Source: Cercophora sp. LCS_1 (Eukaryota > Ascomycota > Sordariomycetes > Sordariales > Lasiosphaeriaceae). Taken from it: a DNA stretch of 64,000 nt. Position numbers and translations under genes: made by a program. Below are positions 62,309-64,000 of this stretch, piece by piece; positions within the stretch are counted from its first letter, which is position 1; each line of letters opens with the position of its first letter. The stretch is taken from contig JAPZLL010000011.1 of the NCBI GenBank assembly GCA_036250225.1, forward strand, positions 558,001 to 622,000, written 5' to 3'. The notes beneath the pieces were generated by a model that was not told the DNA's origin, made no database searches, and saw only the letters and a program-made list of their open reading frames with translations.

Positions 62309-64000
62309 TGTTTTTTGGCTGATCGAGTTTTACAGCCCCTGGATCAGGGAAGGAAGTGCTGTAGGGTAGAGATCAAGGATTGCAAAAGCAAAGTACCTTA
62401 ATGTAGAAGAAAAGTATAAGCCTTGTAAGAAGCTGAATCTGATTTGCCTTGCAAATAAGTGGTCCTGGCAGCGGGGACTGGGTAGTTTCTAGCACCCGTC
62501 TGCTGGATATCCGACGAAGTTTTCTGCGAGGTGCAAAGAAAAATGAAGCAACTTGAAAGCAAGGTCTTTTGACACAAAGCATGCTCGGCAGCCGCCACTA
62601 ATACGCCACTGAGTCGAATTATCTCCACTCCATGTCAACCACGTATCTGTCTTCAGGATGGAACTTGCCTGGGTTCATTGGCCTCAGCACCAAAACGTTG
62701 GGCTCCGCGAACTCTTTGTTAGATCGACATTGGGTTGTGAATGACCTGAATGGGAGTATGCTGGTATTGGTTCGACCCGAAGACTGATGTTTTGTTCTGA
62801 GACGCAAAAGATAACGGCAGTGCAACAGAAAAAGTTGCGTTAGAAAATAAACGAGACAGTCCGTATCGCGTGGCCGTTCGATAACAAACTCTAGTCGAAC
62901 CGGTAACCTCTCTGGTCTATAACCGCCCTAGGACTCTAACTTGCAGGCATCTTCGGGATCAGATACAAACGAGTTTAGGTTTGTGCCAATGGTTTGAAAT
63001 ATCCTCGTCCGCTTTCCCTCTGCGAAGGAAACGATGGCGTAACCACGACAAGTTGGATCGCAACACTTCCATTGACGTGTACCGCTTTTTATTGTCCAAA
63101 TGGGAAACCAGCTGACGACGCCGTGGCTGGCGGTTGAGGCAGAACTAAGCCCTCCGCGTCAGATCTAGAGTTTAAACAGCTTGCGTTCTCCGCGGGATTG
63201 TGAACTGGTGTGGACTTTGAGGCGTGATTTTAGCCCAAAGCCCCGCCAGGGCGCTCGTAGCTGGTTTCCCATTTGGATAAAAAAAAAGCGGTATTTGCGC
63301 ATGTCGGTATCCAATCCCCTATGAAGTTATATGAAGGCCATTCCTTCTTGAAAATATTGGCATTGATTTTCAGACAACCATGCTTGAGATCTATATCTGG
63401 CCCAAACGGTTGTGTGGATGAAAAATCAACCCTTCATTCTCAAAAATGGATTCGGCTCACCAGAAAAGGGACTCTTCATCATTTCAAGTGCTCCGAATTC
63501 TTCAGCTTCTGTCACCTCATTTCATGCAGTCAATCAGCCAGTCTATGTGACCGATGGATGTTGGTTCAAGAGGACACCCATACTTTAAACACAAGTCCTC
63601 GACGTGCACTTGAAAATTTCTAGAGCGGTTCCCTCCATTCTACCCTGATAAATAATAATTGGTGCAGGGGACCCCACATCTCTGCTTACGGACTCCTGGA
63701 AACCGGCTCTTACGTTGCCAAAGCGGCACATATATAGGGTGCAATTCGCAGATCGGGAGTGCCAAGTTCGGGCGGCATCTTTCAACGCTCACTCCCTAGG
63801 ATCCGGAACGTACCTCCGCTGCAACTCCTTGAAGCTGGGGGAAAAAGGACATAGTGGCTGGAGCCTCTGCCCCCAAGCTCCATATCACACTGCAACGAAC
63901 AACGAGCGACTAAAATGGCGCCAATGACCTGCTGGACGTTCTGTCCTACGAGGCCACCGTTCACCGTCTGCACCGCTCGGATGTCTCGGCCGGGCCCGAA
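62309..64000. other. Right-end region, no clear gene
   Basis: These 1.7 kb reach the window edge. The only suggestive stretch is a minus-strand frame ending at 62619 whose last 30 codons (EFAEPNVLVLRPMNPGKFHPEDRYVVDMEWR) look protein-like and follow a CTAAC...AAAG acceptor-like site. No matching upstream exon was found. The remainder is A+T-richer with short frames. Confidence 0.4.

Noticed and set aside
1..64000. Secondary-metabolite cluster
   Set aside because: MFS exporter, SDR and Zn2Cys6 factor are present but widely spaced, and no PKS, NRPS, terpene synthase or DMATS backbone gene is in the window.

Overview
The window is nuclear DNA of a filamentous ascomycete. Genes are split by short introns (mostly 42-90 nt) with GT...AG ends and CTRAC-like branch sites. 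Coding regions are GC-rich, intergenic gaps run from 50 nt to 2.7 kb, and the gene set is typical of Pezizomycotina: SWR1, complex I NDUFB8, Erv2, Pre3, a Pho80-type cyclin, a Clr5-domain protein, a Zn2Cys6 regulator, DUF1996 and GH76. Sordariomycetes, perhaps Sordariales, is my inference from protein resemblance and intron style; I ran no search. No transposon, rRNA, CRISPR, PKS or NRPS gene was recognised. Intron borders were placed by hand, and each spliced model keeps an open frame.

Left part (1-16.5 kb): a partial unknown gene at the edge (-), a GH47 alpha-1,2-mannosidase (+), a Dal5-type MFS carrier (+), a tannase/feruloyl-esterase family gene broken by a one-base frame change (+), a 14-helix DHA2 MFS exporter (-), a conserved fungal protein of unknown function (-) and complex I subunit NDUFB8 (-).

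Middle part (16.5-34.2 kb): NDUFB8 and the single-exon 1769-residue remodeller SWR1 diverge from one 515-bp gap. Then come a Clr5-domain protein (+), an intron-bearing tRNA-Tyr (-), a patatin-type lipase (-) divergent from an alpha/beta-hydrolase (+), and an HSL-family esterase (-).

Right part (34.7-64 kb): a copper amine oxidase (-) faces a membrane-anchored haem-dependent oxidative N-demethylase-like protein (+) across 1.8 kb. This pair could act in sequence on methylated amines and is the most interesting functional pairing in the window. Next are a DUF1996 secreted protein (-), an SDR lacking the catalytic Tyr/Lys (-), a Pho80/PREG-like cyclin (-), proteasome beta1 Pre3 (-, six exons, with a 15-nt microexon carrying the catalytic Thr) and Erv2 (-). 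They are followed by a small Gly/Ala-rich protein (+), a SET protein with a signal-like N-terminus (-), a GH76 Dcw1/Dfg5-type GPI mannosidase (-), a basic coiled hypothetical (+), a Zn2Cys6 transcription factor (+) and a small unknown gene (-). The last 1.7 kb holds no clear gene.
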